Below, piece by piece: positions 17,495-26,593 of a DNA stretch of 64,000 nt. Each line of letters opens with the position of its first letter. Position 1 is the stretch's first letter. This DNA comes from Cellulomonas dongxiuzhuiae. GTDB taxonomy: Bacteria > Actinomycetota > Actinomycetes > Actinomycetales > Cellulomonadaceae. Made by a program: the position numbers and the translations under genes. The notes beneath the pieces were generated by a model that searched no databases, was not told where the DNA came from, and saw only the letters and a list, made by a program, of their open reading frames with translations. The stretch covers positions 2,356,001 to 2,420,000 of the forward strand of contig NZ_CP076023.1 in the NCBI RefSeq assembly GCF_018623035.1. Reading direction: 5' to 3'.

Positions 17495-18943
17495 ATGTCG
17501 GTGAACATGGATCGTCGGGTCAACGGGGCGCGGCTCCGGGCGCTGCTCGGCTCGTGGCAGCACCACGGCCCCGCCTACCAGGCGCTGGCCGACGGGCTGC
17601 GGGGGCTGACGCGCTCCGGGACGCTGCCCCTGGCGACGCGGCTGCCCGGTGAGCGCGAGGTCGCCGAGGCCCTCGGGCTGTCCCGCACCACCGTCACCGC
17701 CGCGTACGACCTGCTGCGCGACGAGGGCTTCCTCGTCAGCAGGCGCGGTTCGGGGACCGTGACCACGCTGCCCTCGCACGCGGGCGACCGGGCACCCACG
17801 CGCCTCGGCACCGTGGAGGACGGCATCGTCGACATGTCGGCCGCGGCACCGCCCGCTCCCCCGCAGCTGGCCGAGGCGTGCGCCGCGGCTCTCGACGCCC
17901 TCCCGCGTCACTCCCGCGGCGCGGGCTACCTCCCGCTCGGTCTGCCCGAGCTGCGCGCCGCGATCGCGGACCGCTACACCCGGCGCGGCGTCCCCACCAC
18001 GCCCGACCAGATCCTCGTGACCACCGGGGGCCAGCAGGCGATCCACCTGCTCGCCGGGGCCTTCGCCGGCCCGGGCGACCGCACGGTCGTCGAGCACCCG
18101 ACCTACCCGCACGCGATCGACGCGGTACGGGCCGCCGGCGCCCGGCCCGTGCCCGTCCCCGTGACGCCGCAGGGCACCGACCTCGACCTGCTCGCCTCCA
18201 CGGTGCGCCAGGCGTCACCCCGCCTGGTGTACCTCGTGCCCGACCATCACAACCCCACCGGGACGTCGCTGTCCGCGTCGGACCGCGAGCAGGTGCGCGA
18301 CCTCGCGCGCCGCACGCGGACGGTCGTCGTCGCCGACGAGACGCTCACCGACCTCACGCTCGACGGCGCCACCCCCCCGCCGTTCGCAGGCGCCGGAGCT
18401 GCCGACCGGTACGTCGTGTGCGTGGGGTCGGCCTCGAAGTCCTACTGGGGAGGGCTGCGCGTCGGCTGGGTGCGCGGGCACCCGGACCTCGTCGCGGCGC
18501 TCGCGCAGCGCCGCGCGCACGTGGACCTCGGCACGTCCGTGCTCGACCAGCTCGTCACGGTCGAGCTGCTGGCCCGCGCCGACGAGGTGCTCGCGCAGCG
18601 CCGCGTCGCGCTGCGCGCCCAGCGCGACGCCCTGGTGGCCCTGCTCGCCCGCGCGCTGCCGGACTGGCAGGTGCCCGTGCCCGCCGGGGGCCTGTCCACC
18701 TGGGTCGACCTGGGCCGGCCGGTGTCGACCGCGCTCGCGGCGCTCGCCCACGGCCACGGGGTCCGCATCGCACCGGGCCCCGCGTTCGGCGTGGACGGCA
18801 CCTTCGACGACCACCTGCGGGTGCCGTTCTCCCAGCCCGTCGACGGGCTGGGGCGGGCTGTCGACGGGCTCGCGGCCGCGTGGGCGTCGCTCGGCGGCGC
18901 GACACCGGCCCGGGCGCCGGGAGCGCAGCCCGCGCTCGTGTGA
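17495..18943 (+). CDS. MocR/GntR-type transcriptional regulator with aminotransferase domain
   Basis: A 482-residue two-domain regulator. Residues about 15-95 form a GntR winged helix (LPLATRLPGEREVAEALGLS then RTTVTAAYDLLRDEGFL). The rest is a fold-type I PLP domain with the lysine in SASKSYWGGLRVGW and YLVPDHHNPTGTSL. Such MocR proteins sense an amino compound or PLP. ATG 17495 is preceded closely by the operator-like repeat. It is divergent from the small membrane protein and YczE, the known YczR-YczE arrangement, so it most likely controls that operon and itself. Confidence 0.92.
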   Translation: MSVNMDRRVNGARLRALLGSWQHHGPAYQALADGLRGLTRSGTLPLATRLPGEREVAEALGLSRTTVTAAYDLLRDEGFLVSRRGSGTVTTLPSHAGDRAPTRLGTVEDGIVDMSAAAPPAPPQLAEACAAALDALPRHSRGAGYLPLGLPELRAAIADRYTRRGVPTTPDQILVTTGGQQAIHLLAGAFAGPGDRTVVEHPTYPHAIDAVRAAGARPVPVPVTPQGTDLDLLASTVRQASPRLVYLVPDHHNPTGTSLSASDREQVRDLARRTRTVVVADETLTDLTLDGATPPPFAGAGAADRYVVCVGSASKSYWGGLRVGWVRGHPDLVAALAQRRAHVDLGTSVLDQLVTVELLARADEVLAQRRVALRAQRDALVALLARALPDWQVPVPAGGLSTWVDLGRPVSTALAALAHGHGVRIAPGPAFGVDGTFDDHLRVPFSQPVDGLGRAVDGLAAAWASLGGATPARAPGAQPALV

Positions 18944-18947
18944 GACG

Positions 18948-19160
18948 TCAGTCGGCGGGCAGCTCGACCGCGGGCCGCAGGTCCGCGCCGTCGTTCTGCA
19001 GCACCGCACGCCGCACCCCCTGCCGTGCGAGGGCTCGCCAGTGCTCACCGAGCCACTGCTCGGCCTCGAAGCGTGCCAGGAACACCGGGCTGCCCGGGCG
19101 CTCGACGTCGGTACCGTCCGCGGCGACCAGCCGCCACTGCCACCGGGGCCGCACGACCAT
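18948..19160 (-). CDS. Small conserved protein after pyrD
   Basis: A 70-residue soluble protein I do not recognise, rich in aromatic and charged residues (RPRWQWRLVAADGT, FEAEQWLGEHWRALARQG, RAVLQNDGADLRPAVELP). ATG 19160 overlaps the pyrD stop by one base (TGATG), so it is cotranslated with pyrD and is the last gene of a four-gene operon. It ends 4 bp from the convergent mocR stop, leaving no room for a separate terminator. Confidence 0.7.
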   Translation of the reverse strand: MVVRPRWQWRLVAADGTDVERPGSPVFLARFEAEQWLGEHWRALARQGVRRAVLQNDGADLRPAVELPAD

Positions 19161-20224
19161 CACCGAGCTCCCGCCGTGACGGCGGCGTCCTCGGCGAGCG
19201 CGCGCCCGACGCGCGCGGCCAGCGTCGGACCCTCGTAGACGAACGCCGTGTACGCCTGGACGAGCGTCGCGCCGACCGCGAGGTACTCGCGCGCGTCCGC
19301 CGGCCCGCCGACACCGCCGACGCCGATGATCACGGCGTCCGGTCCGAGCCGGGTGCGCAGGCGCGCCACCACGTCGAGACCTCGCTCGAGCAGCGGCGGA
19401 CCCGACAGGCCACCGGGCCCGAGGTCGTGGGCGATCGTCGTGTTGACCGCGACGACGCCGTCGAGGCTTAGCTCCGTCACCAGGTCCGCGACGGCGTCGA
19501 CGTCGTCGTCGGACAGGTCGGGAGCGATCTTCACCAGGACCGGGACCGGCCGCCGGCCCGCGCGCGCGGTGGCCTCGTCGGCCGCGCGCCGGGTCGCGAC
19601 GAGCACGGGCCGCAGCGAGTCGACCGCCTGCAGGTCCCGCAGCCCGGGCGTGTTCGGCGACGAGACGTTGACGACGAGGTAGTCGGCGTACGGCGCGAGG
19701 CGCTCGGCGCTCGTCGCGTAGTCGGCGGCCGCGTCGGCCGCCGCGGTCACCTTGGTCTTGCCGATGTTGGCGCCCACGACCAGCGCACGGCCGTGCGGCG
19801 TCGCCCGCAGCCGGCGCAGCCGCGCCGCGACCGCGGCCGACCCCTCGTTGTTGAAGCCCATCCGGTTGCGCAGCGCGCGGTCCTCGACGACGCGCCACAG
19901 CCGCGGCGGCTCGTTGCCCGGCTGGGGGTGGGCGGTGACGGTGCCGATCTCGACGAACGCGAACCCGAGCATCGCCAGGCCCTCGACCGCGCGGGCGTTC
20001 TTGTCGAAGCCCGCGGCCAGGCCGAACCGCCCGGGCAGGGTGCGCCCCCAGACCTCGACCTGCCCGGCGTCGCCGCGCGGCACGCGCAGGGCCAGGGACA
20101 CCACCCGGCGCAGCCCCGGCACGCGACCCACGGCGCCGATGAGGCCGAACGCGACCTCGTGCGCGCGCTCGGGGTCCATGCGACGGAACACCAGGTCGAA
20201 GAGCAGCCGGTACACAGCGCTCAC
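19160..20224 (-). CDS. pyrD: Dihydroorotate dehydrogenase (quinone), class 2
   Basis: Membrane-associated FMN enzyme that oxidises dihydroorotate to orotate in pyrimidine synthesis. Class 2 features are present: an N-terminal amphipathic extension (YRLLFDLVFRRMDPERAHEV), AAGFDKNARAVEGL, FNNEGSAAVAARL, and NVSSPNTPGLRDLQ with the catalytic Ser. FMN-binding VNTTI and GVGGVGGPADAREY follow. The 354-residue length is normal. GTG 20224 forms a GTGA overlap with the upstream membrane protein gene. Confidence 0.95.
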   Translation of the reverse strand: MSAVYRLLFDLVFRRMDPERAHEVAFGLIGAVGRVPGLRRVVSLALRVPRGDAGQVEVWGRTLPGRFGLAAGFDKNARAVEGLAMLGFAFVEIGTVTAHPQPGNEPPRLWRVVEDRALRNRMGFNNEGSAAVAARLRRLRATPHGRALVVGANIGKTKVTAAADAAADYATSAERLAPYADYLVVNVSSPNTPGLRDLQAVDSLRPVLVATRRAADEATARAGRRPVPVLVKIAPDLSDDDVDAVADLVTELSLDGVVAVNTTIAHDLGPGGLSGPPLLERGLDVVARLRTRLGPDAVIIGVGGVGGPADAREYLAVGATLVQAYTAFVYEGPTLAARVGRALAEDAAVTAGAR

Positions 20225-20670
20225 CCTACGGCGGGCGGGGGTGCCGGCGGCCCGGCGTCCACGGTCCGCCGCCCCGTGCGCCGCAGCCACCACAGGCCGA
20301 CGAACGGCAGCACCAGCGGCACGTACCCGTACCCGGCGCCCAGCTGCGACCACACGGTCTCGTCCGGGAAGTCCCCGACGTCGACCATCGACAGCGCACC
20401 GACGACGAGGACACCGACGAGCTCGAAGCCGACGGCGGCCCACGCGAGCGTCCGCCGGTCACCGGCGAGCGCGAACGTCGCGACGACGTACACGATCCCG
20501 GCCACGAGGGACAGCACGTAGGCGACCGGTGCCTCGTCCAGCTTGGTGCCGACCTGGTAGAGGCCCCGTGCGGTGGCCGCCAGGGCCAGCACGCCGTACA
20601 CCGCGACGAGCAGCCGGCCGGCGCCCGACCCCGTCGGGCGGGCTGACGTCGCTCCCGGTGTCGCGCTCAT
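20221..20670 (-). CDS. Four-segment membrane protein upstream of pyrD
   Basis: A 149-residue protein with four hydrophobic segments starting LLVAVYGVLALAATARGLYQ and ending in the membrane segment YVPLVLPFVGLWWLRR. I do not know its function. It lies between another small membrane protein gene (4-bp gap) and pyrD (4-bp overlap), so it belongs to the operon starting at 21031. Confidence 0.8.
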   Translation of the reverse strand: MSATPGATSARPTGSGAGRLLVAVYGVLALAATARGLYQVGTKLDEAPVAYVLSLVAGIVYVVATFALAGDRRTLAWAAVGFELVGVLVVGALSMVDVGDFPDETVWSQLGAGYGYVPLVLPFVGLWWLRRTGRRTVDAGPPAPPPAVG

Positions 20671-20674
20671 CGCC

Positions 20675-21031
20675 TCAGGCCACCCAGATCTGCCAGAGCC
20701 GCAGCTCGAGGAACGCGACCGTCAGCGCCGCGACGAGCAGGACGACCGAGCTCCAGCGCGTGCGCTCGGCGAACGCCCAGGCCGCGGCGACGGGCAGCAC
20801 GACGAGCTGCGTCACCACGTAGCCCCACAGCAGCCACCCGTCGACGTCCTGACCGCCCCCGGCCTGCACGACGCCCAGGACGACGGCCTGGACCACCAGC
20901 ACGCCCTCGACGACCGCACCGCCCCACAGCTGGCGCAGCACCACCGCACGGTCGGCGGCGACGAACCACGCGGCCCAGCCGGCGAGCGCCAGGCACAGGG
21001 CCGCCACGAGGAGGGCGAGAGGGGCGAGCAC
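20675..21031 (-). CDS. Small four-segment membrane protein
   Basis: A 118-residue protein almost wholly made of four hydrophobic segments, with RAVVLRQLWGGAVVEGVLVV near the middle and LELRLWQIWVA at the end. Function unknown. GTG 21031 is 8 nt after a TAGGTT -10 box with no Shine-Dalgarno, so this is probably the leaderless first gene of the operon leading into pyrD. Confidence 0.75.
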   Translation of the reverse strand: MLAPLALLVAALCLALAGWAAWFVAADRAVVLRQLWGGAVVEGVLVVQAVVLGVVQAGGGQDVDGWLLWGYVVTQLVVLPVAAAWAFAERTRWSSVVLLVAALTVAFLELRLWQIWVA

Positions 21032-21039
21032 GGGTCCAC

Positions 21040-21045
21040 AACCTA
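21040..21045 (-). promoter_or_regulatory. -10 box of the pyrD operon
   Basis: TAGGTT on the minus strand, 8 nt before GTG 21031. Confidence 0.55.
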
Positions 21046-21098
21046 CCGTCGCCCGTGGTCAGCCCGCGCGGGCTGCCCGGCCCCGCGCGCGTCGCCGG

Positions 21099-21104
21099 TA
21101 CGAT
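21099..21104 (+). promoter_or_regulatory. -10 box of pepA, leaderless
   Basis: TACGAT, 6 nt before GTG 21111. Confidence 0.6.
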
Positions 21105-21110
21105 CGACGC

Positions 21111-22592
21111 GTGATCTCGCTGACCTCCTCCGACCCCAGCCAGCTCGACGTCGACGCGGTCGTCGTGGGCGTGCACGTCCAGGGCACCTCCGTGGTCCCG
21201 GTGGGCGCCGACTGGCTGCCCGCCGAGCTGACCCGCCAGATCGCGCAGGACGGCGCACGCCTGGGCATCACCGGGGCGGTCGACGAGGTCCGCCGCCTGC
21301 CGGGCGCGGGCCTGCACGCGACGACCCTGGTCGTCACGGGCCTGGGTGAGGGTCCGCTCGACGCCGGCACGCCCGCGGGCGCGGAGCTCCTGCGGCGCGC
21401 GAGCGGCGCCGCGACGCGTGAGCTGTCCGGCCTGGGCTCGGTGGCCCTCGCGCTGCCCGCGGCCGACAGCGACGCGGTCGCCGCGATCGCCGAGGGCGCG
21501 CTGCTCGGCGCCTACGTCTACGACCGCTACCACGTCCAGGACGGGCCGGTCGGCCGCATCGAGGTCGTGACGCCCCTCGCGCGCGACAAGGCGGCCCTGA
21601 GCGCCCTGGCACGTGCGGAGGTGCTCGCGGCGGCCGTGCACGGGACGCGCGACCTGGTCAACGCCGCACCCAACGACCTGTTCCCCGCGGCGTTCGTCGA
21701 CGCCGCGAAGGCGGCGGTCAAGGCCTCGGGCGCGAAGTCCCTCAAGGTGACCGTGCTCGACGAGAAGGCGCTGGCCGCCGGCGGGTACGGCGGCCTCGTG
21801 GGGGTCGGGCAGGGCTCGGTGCGCCCGCCGCGCCTCGTCAAGGTCGCGTACGCACCGAGCCGGGCGAAGGTGCACGTCGCACTCGTCGGCAAGGGCATCA
21901 CGTTCGACTCGGGCGGCATCTCGATCAAGCCCGCCGCCGGCATGGAGGCCATGAAGTCCGACATGGCCGGCGCCGCCGCGGTGCTGCACACCGTGCTGGC
22001 GGCCGCGAGGCTCGGCCTGCCCGTCGCGGTGACCGGCTGGCTGTGCCTCGCGGAGAACATGCCGTCGGGCTCGGCGCAGCGCCCGTCCGACGTCATCACG
22101 ATCCGCGGCGGCAAGACCGTCGAGGTGCTCAACACCGATGCCGAGGGCCGCCTGGTCCTCGCGGACGGCCTCGTGGCCGCCGTGGAGGAGAAGCCGGACC
22201 TCGTCGTCGACATCGCGACGCTGACCGGCGCCCAGGTCGTCGCCCTCGGTCACCGCGTGTCGGCCGTCATGGGGACGGACGAGGCGCGCGGCGAGCTGGT
22301 CGACGCCGCCCACGGTGCGGGCGAGCAGTTCTGGCCCATGCCGCTCCCGGCCGACCTGCGTGCCGGTCTGAAGTCGAAGGTCGCCGACCTCGCCAACATC
22401 GGCGACCGCTTCGGCGGGATGCTCACGGCCGGCATCTTCCTGCAGGAGTTCGTCGGGGCGACGCCGTGGGCGCACCTCGACGTGGCGGGACCCGCCTTCA
22501 ACGAGCGCACCGCCTTCGGCTACACGCCGGTCGGCGGCACGGGCGTGGGCGTGCGCACCCTCCTGCGACTGCTGGAGCAGCGCGCGTCCTGA
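21111..22592 (+). CDS. pepA: Leucyl aminopeptidase, M17 family
   Basis: Cytoplasmic dizinc exopeptidase (493 aa) that removes N-terminal residues from peptides. The M17 signature NTDAEGRLVLAD is intact. The metal and catalytic residues appear in LVGKGITFDSGGISIKP and MEAMKSDMAGAAAV. The C terminus ends with the family's GGTGVGVRTLLRLLE. The poorly conserved N-terminal domain occupies about residues 1-170. The start is GTG 21111, apparently leaderless. It corresponds to pepB (Rv2213) in M. tuberculosis, again just upstream of the E2 gene region. Confidence 0.95.
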   Translation: MISLTSSDPSQLDVDAVVVGVHVQGTSVVPVGADWLPAELTRQIAQDGARLGITGAVDEVRRLPGAGLHATTLVVTGLGEGPLDAGTPAGAELLRRASGAATRELSGLGSVALALPAADSDAVAAIAEGALLGAYVYDRYHVQDGPVGRIEVVTPLARDKAALSALARAEVLAAAVHGTRDLVNAAPNDLFPAAFVDAAKAAVKASGAKSLKVTVLDEKALAAGGYGGLVGVGQGSVRPPRLVKVAYAPSRAKVHVALVGKGITFDSGGISIKPAAGMEAMKSDMAGAAAVLHTVLAAARLGLPVAVTGWLCLAENMPSGSAQRPSDVITIRGGKTVEVLNTDAEGRLVLADGLVAAVEEKPDLVVDIATLTGAQVVALGHRVSAVMGTDEARGELVDAAHGAGEQFWPMPLPADLRAGLKSKVADLANIGDRFGGMLTAGIFLQEFVGATPWAHLDVAGPAFNERTAFGYTPVGGTGVGVRTLLRLLEQRAS

Positions 22593-22612
22593 CGCGGGCC
22601 GGGCGGGTCCCG

Positions 22613-22636
22613 GTCCGGCGCCCTCGGGCGTCGGAC
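22613..22636. terminator. Bidirectional hairpin terminator
   Basis: Arms GTCCGGCGCCC and GGGCGTCGGAC pair over 11 bp with one G-U, between convergent genes. Confidence 0.7.
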
Positions 22637-22649
22637 GCCGGGGCTCGCC

Positions 22650-23009
22650 TCAGGCGCGTCCCGCCGCGCGGCGCTTGCGCTCGATGCGCTGCCGCGAGTT
22701 CCAGTCGCGCACCCGCTGCGGGTACCCCGTGCGCTGCACGTCGTACACGGGGATCTGCAGCTCGCGCGCCAGCGCTGCCGCGGCGCGCTCGTCGGGGACC
22801 TTGCGCCGCGTCCACTCCCCGTCGGTCGCGACGAGCATGAGCGTCGTCGGGGTGACGTTCGTCTGCGGCTCGACGTAGGCCTCCACGCCCACCCGGGTCG
22901 CCACGAAGTCCCGCAGGTACGACAGCGTCTCGGCCCGGGCCTCACGCCCCGCGGGCGCACCGGCGGGCGAGGTCGACCGGCCCGGGCGCCGACGCGAGAA
23001 CAGACCCAT
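22650..23009 (-). CDS. Small conserved actinobacterial protein
   Basis: A 119-residue soluble protein with basic ends (MGLFSRRRPGRST at the start, RIERKRRAAGRA at the end) and a central alpha/beta region containing TLMLVATDGEWTRRKVPDE and LQIPVYDVQRTGYPQRV. I recognise it only as a conserved hypothetical found between pepA and lpdA in several actinobacteria. ATG 23009 follows a TATGGT -10 box by 7 nt with no Shine-Dalgarno, so it is probably leaderless. The upstream in-frame ATG at 23081 lacks support. Confidence 0.75.
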   Translation of the reverse strand: MGLFSRRRPGRSTSPAGAPAGREARAETLSYLRDFVATRVGVEAYVEPQTNVTPTTLMLVATDGEWTRRKVPDERAAAALARELQIPVYDVQRTGYPQRVRDWNSRQRIERKRRAAGRA

Positions 23010-23016
23010 GGCCGGA

Positions 23017-23022
23017 ACCATA
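23017..23022 (-). promoter_or_regulatory. -10 box, leaderless start at 23009
   Basis: TATGGT on the minus strand, 7 nt before ATG 23009. Confidence 0.55.
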
Positions 23023-23209
23023 CCGACGCCGACTGGGTCTCGCCTGGACGTGACCCGGGCTGACGCGGGCGGGTGGGCCACGCACCGGGGTCATGGGACG
23101 AATGTCACGGGACTCACACCCTCGGACGTGTCGGCCGGTTCGTCCGGGCGCGGACGGGATGACAAGATGGGCGCCGCAGCAAATCCCACACCCTGCGAGG
23201 AGTGCGCAC

Positions 23210-24592
23210 GTGGCCGACAACGGCACCGCTTTCGACATCGTCGTCCTGGGCGGAGGCAGTGGCGGCTACGCCGCTGCTCTGCGCGCGGCCGAGCTGGGCA
23301 AGACCGTGGCACTGGTCGAGGCCGACAAGGTGGGGGGAACCTGCCTGCACCGGGGGTGCATCCCCACCAAGGCCCTCCTGCACGCGGCCGAGCTCGCTGA
23401 CAACGCCCGCGAGGGTGCGCACTTCGGGGTGCACACGCACCTCGAGCGCATCGACATGGGCGGCGTGAACCAGTACAAGGACAACGTGGTCGGCCGCCTC
23501 TACAAGGGGCTGCAGGGACTCATCAAGTCCCGCAAGATCGAGGTCGTCGAGGGCTACGGCAAGCTGACGGGCCCGAACACCGTCCAGGTCGGCGACCGCA
23601 CCGTCACCGGCGAGCACATCGTGCTCGGCACCGGCTCGTACGCGCGCTCCCTGCCCGGGCTCGACATCGGCGGCCGGGTCATCACGTCGGACCAGGCGCT
23701 GACCCTCGACTGGGTGCCGCGCTCGGCGATCATCCTGGGCGGCGGCGTCATCGGCTCCGAGTTCGCGAGCGTGTGGCGCTCGTTCGGTGCCGACGTCACC
23801 ATCATCGAGGCGCTCCCCCACCTCGTCCCGAACGAGGACGAGGCGGTCTCCAAGGCCTTCGAGCGCGCGTTCCGCAAGCGCGGCATCGCGTTCAACCTGG
23901 GTGTGCGGTTCTCGGGCGTCACGCAGGACGACAACGGCGTGCACGTCTCGCTCGAGGACGGCAAGACGTTCGACGCGGACCTGCTGCTCGTCGCGGTCGG
24001 TCGCGGACCGAACACCGGTGGCCTCGGCTACGAGGAGCAGGGCATCACGCTGGACCGCGGCTTCGTCATCACCGACGAGCGGCTCCACACCGGCGTGGCG
24101 AACATCTACGCGGTCGGCGACATCGTCCCCGGCCTGCAGCTGGCGCACCGCGGGTTCCAGCAGGGCATCTTCGTCGCCGAGCAGATCGCGGGCCTCAACC
24201 CGCCGCTCATCGAGGAGTCCGGCATCCCGCGCGTGACGTACTCCGACCCCGAGGTGGGTTCGGTGGGCGTGACCGAGAAGCGCGCCAAGGAGCTCTACGG
24301 CGACGACGGCGTCGAGGTCCTCGAGTACAACCTGGGCGGCAACGGCAAGAGCCAGATCCTCGCCACCCAGGGCTTCATCAAGCTGGTGCGGAAGAAGGAC
24401 GGCCCGGTCGTCGGTGTGCACATGATCGGTGCGCGCGTCGGCGAGCTGATCGGCGAGGGCCAGCTCATCGTCAACTGGGAGGCCTACCCGGAGGACGTCG
24501 CCCAGCTCGTGCACGCGCACCCCACGCAGAACGAGGCTCTCGGTGAGGCGTTCCTCGCGCTCGCCGGCAAGCCGCTGCACGCCCACAACTGA
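23210..24592 (+). CDS. lpdA: Dihydrolipoamide dehydrogenase (E3)
   Basis: FAD disulfide oxidoreductase (460 aa) that reoxidises lipoyl groups of 2-oxoacid dehydrogenases with NAD. The FAD fold [20 protein letters not shown] and redox-active [15 protein letters not shown] are clear. So are the NAD fold [15 protein letters not shown], the AVGDIVPG segment and the C-terminal catalytic His-Glu pair in [17 protein letters not shown] 23210 has GAGGAG 7 nt before it. It is followed after 29 nt by the E2 gene, with its own Shine-Dalgarno (AAGGAGA), so the two form an operon. Confidence 0.96.
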   Translation: MADNGTAFDIVVLGGGSGGYAAALRAAELGKTVALVEADKVGGTCLHRGCIPTKALLHAAELADNAREGAHFGVHTHLERIDMGGVNQYKDNVVGRLYKGLQGLIKSRKIEVVEGYGKLTGPNTVQVGDRTVTGEHIVLGTGSYARSLPGLDIGGRVITSDQALTLDWVPRSAIILGGGVIGSEFASVWRSFGADVTIIEALPHLVPNEDEAVSKAFERAFRKRGIAFNLGVRFSGVTQDDNGVHVSLEDGKTFDADLLLVAVGRGPNTGGLGYEEQGITLDRGFVITDERLHTGVANIYAVGDIVPGLQLAHRGFQQGIFVAEQIAGLNPPLIEESGIPRVTYSDPEVGSVGVTEKRAKELYGDDGVEVLEYNLGGNGKSQILATQGFIKLVRKKDGPVVGVHMIGARVGELIGEGQLIVNWEAYPEDVAQLVHAHPTQNEALGEAFLALAGKPLHAHN

Positions 24593-24621
24593 CCCCAGGA
24601 CACAAGGAGACACGAGCGGTC

Positions 24622-26457
24622 ATGTCCGACAACGTGCAGCTTCCCGCGCTCGGTGAGTCCGTCACCGAGGGCACCGTCACCCGCTGGCTGAAGAACGTCG
24701 GCGACACGGTCGCCGTCGACGAGCCCCTGCTCGAGATCTCGACCGACAAGGTCGACACCGAGATCCCGTCGCCGTTCGCCGGCGTGCTCGAGCAGATCCT
24801 CGTCCAGGAGGACGAGACGGTCGAGGTCGGCGCCGCGCTGGCCGTCATCGGCTCCGGCGAGGGCGGCGGCGACGCCCCCTCGGACGAGCAGCAGGCACCC
24901 GCCGACGAGCAGCCGGCGCAGGCCGAGCAGCCCGCCGAGCAGGCGCCCGCCGAGGAGCCCGCTGCCGAGCAGTCGGCGCAGCAGTCCGTCGAGGAGCACG
25001 AGGACGCCCCGGCCCCGGCCGCGTCGTCCGGGGGCTCCGGTGGTGGCGCCGGTCAGGAGGTCACCCTCCCGGCGCTCGGCGAGTCCGTCACCGAGGGCAC
25101 CGTGACCCGGTGGCTCAAGGCCGTCGGGGACGACGTCGCCGTCGACGAGCCCCTGCTCGAGATCTCGACCGACAAGGTCGACACCGAGATCCCGTCGCCC
25201 GTCGCCGGGACGCTGCAGGAGATCCGCGTCCAGGAGGACGAGACCGTCGAGGTCGGCGCGGTCCTCGCCGTCGTCGGGTCGGGTGACGCGGCGCCCGCCG
25301 CCGAGCAGCCCGCGGCGCCCGAGCAGCCGAAGGCCGAGGAGCCGAAGGCCGAGCAGGCCAAGGTCGAGGAGGCCAACGCCGAGCAGGCCAAGGCCGAGCA
25401 GGCGGAGGCCCAGCAGCCGAAGCAGGAGCAGGCCGAGGCCCAGCAGCCGAAGCAGGAGCAGCCGACGGCGCAGCAGACGGCACCGCAGGCCTCGTCGCAG
25501 CAGACTCCGTCGGCAGGCGGCTCGTACCTCACGCCGCTGGTCCGCAAGCTCGCGGCCGAGAAGGGCGTGGACGTCGCGACGCTCACCGGCTCGGGCGTCG
25601 GTGGACGCATCCGCAAGGAGGACGTCCTCGAGGCGGCCGCGAAGGCCGAGGAGGCGCGCAAGGCCGCCGAGGCACCGGCGGCACCGTCCGCCGCGCCGGC
25701 TGCACCTGCCAAGGCCGCCGCGCCCGCCGCGGTCTCCCCGCTGCGCGGGACGACCGAGAAGGCCAGCCGGCTCCGCCAGATCATCGCCGAGCGCATGGTC
25801 GAGGCGCTGCACACGCAGGCCCAGCTCACGACGGTCGTCGAGGTGGACGTCACCCGGATCGCCCGCCTGCGGGCGCGCGCCAAGGAGGACTTCAAGGCGC
25901 GCGAGGGCGTCAACCTCACGTTCCTGCCGTTCTTCGTGCAGGCCGCGGTCGAGGCGCTCAAGACGTACCCGAAGGTCAACGGGGTGCTCGAGGACAAGAC
26001 GATCACCTACCACGGCCAGGAGAACGTCGGGATCGCGGTCGACACCGAGCGCGGGCTCCTGGTGCCGGTCATCCGCGACGCGGGTGACCTCAACATCGCG
26101 GGCATCTCGCGCAAGATCGCCGACCTGGCGACGCGCACGCGCGCCAACAAGGTGACCCCGGACGAGCTGTCGGGCGCCACGTTCACGGTGACCAACACGG
26201 GATCGGGTGGCGCGATCATCGACACCCCGATCGTGCCCGGCGGCACGTCCGCCATCCTCGGCACGGGCGCGATCGTCAAGCGCCCCGTGGTCGTCAAGGA
26301 CGCGGACGGCGACGAGGTCATCGCCATCCGGTCGATGTGCTACCTGTGCCTGTCCTACGACCACCGCCTGGTCGACGGCGCGGACGCGTCGCGCTACCTC
26401 TCCGCGGTCAAGAGCCGTCTCGAGGAGGGCGCGTTCGAGGCCGAGCTCGGCCTCTGA
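24622..26457 (+). CDS. sucB: Dihydrolipoamide acyltransferase (E2) with two lipoyl domains
   Basis: E2 core of a 2-oxoacid dehydrogenase complex, 611 aa. Order: lipoyl domain 1 (about 3-77, Lys43 in STDKVDTE), Ala/Pro/Gln/Glu linker, lipoyl domain 2 (about 145-219, Lys185), and a long linker with tandem repeats. The E1/E3-binding domain ([17 protein letters not shown]) and the catalytic domain ending in [14 protein letters not shown], with the active-site His and Asp, follow. Automatic pipelines often name it sucB, but the M. tuberculosis equivalent (DlaT) serves pyruvate dehydrogenase, so substrate assignment is open. Cotranscribed with lpdA. Confidence 0.93.
   Translation: MSDNVQLPALGESVTEGTVTRWLKNVGDTVAVDEPLLEISTDKVDTEIPSPFAGVLEQILVQEDETVEVGAALAVIGSGEGGGDAPSDEQQAPADEQPAQAEQPAEQAPAEEPAAEQSAQQSVEEHEDAPAPAASSGGSGGGAGQEVTLPALGESVTEGTVTRWLKAVGDDVAVDEPLLEISTDKVDTEIPSPVAGTLQEIRVQEDETVEVGAVLAVVGSGDAAPAAEQPAAPEQPKAEEPKAEQAKVEEANAEQAKAEQAEAQQPKQEQAEAQQPKQEQPTAQQTAPQASSQQTPSAGGSYLTPLVRKLAAEKGVDVATLTGSGVGGRIRKEDVLEAAAKAEEARKAAEAPAAPSAAPAAPAKAAAPAAVSPLRGTTEKASRLRQIIAERMVEALHTQAQLTTVVEVDVTRIARLRARAKEDFKAREGVNLTFLPFFVQAAVEALKTYPKVNGVLEDKTITYHGQENVGIAVDTERGLLVPVIRDAGDLNIAGISRKIADLATRTRANKVTPDELSGATFTVTNTGSGGAIIDTPIVPGGTSAILGTGAIVKRPVVVKDADGDEVIAIRSMCYLCLSYDHRLVDGADASRYLSAVKSRLEEGAFEAELGL
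24709..24773 (+). repeat. 65-bp exact repeat, copy 1 (lipoyl domain 1)
   Basis: Identical base for base to 25135-25199, 426 bp downstream; both encode the lipoyl-lysine hairpin. Confidence 0.9.
25135..25199 (+). repeat. 65-bp exact repeat, copy 2 (lipoyl domain 2)
   Basis: Second copy of 24709-24773. Flanking bases differ, so the identity is confined to the lipoylation loop. Confidence 0.9.
25405..25464 (+). repeat. 30-bp tandem repeat in the E2 linker
   Basis: A unit encoding EAQQPKQEQ(A/P) occurs twice in tandem with 27 identical bases (25405-25431 and 25435-25461). It extends a Gln/Glu/Ala-rich flexible linker before the E1/E3-binding domain. Confidence 0.8.
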
Positions 26458-26471
26458 CGACACGCAGCACC

Positions 26472-26507
26472 CGCGGGGCCGTCCACCGACAGGTGGGCGG
26501 CCCCGCG
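26472..26507 (+). terminator. Hairpin terminator after lpdA-E2
   Basis: A 16-bp stem (one G-U) with loop GACA, 14 nt after the stop. Confidence 0.85.
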
Positions 26508-26580
26508 CCGTCGCGGGCACGGGCACGACCCCGCCGCTCCCCCGCCGACGCCATCGCGCGCCGTGCGGGCCGCCGCTGGC

Positions 26581-26586
26581 TAGGGT
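26581..26586 (+). promoter_or_regulatory. -10 box, leaderless start at 26594
   Basis: TAGGGT, 7 nt before ATG 26594. Confidence 0.6.
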
Positions 26587-26593
26587 GGCGGGC

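Noticed and set aside
25321..25500. Short repeats resembling a CRISPR array
   Set aside because: The repeats are in frame with the E2 gene, encode a Gln/Glu/Ala linker, are adjacent rather than separated by unique spacers, and no cas genes are present.
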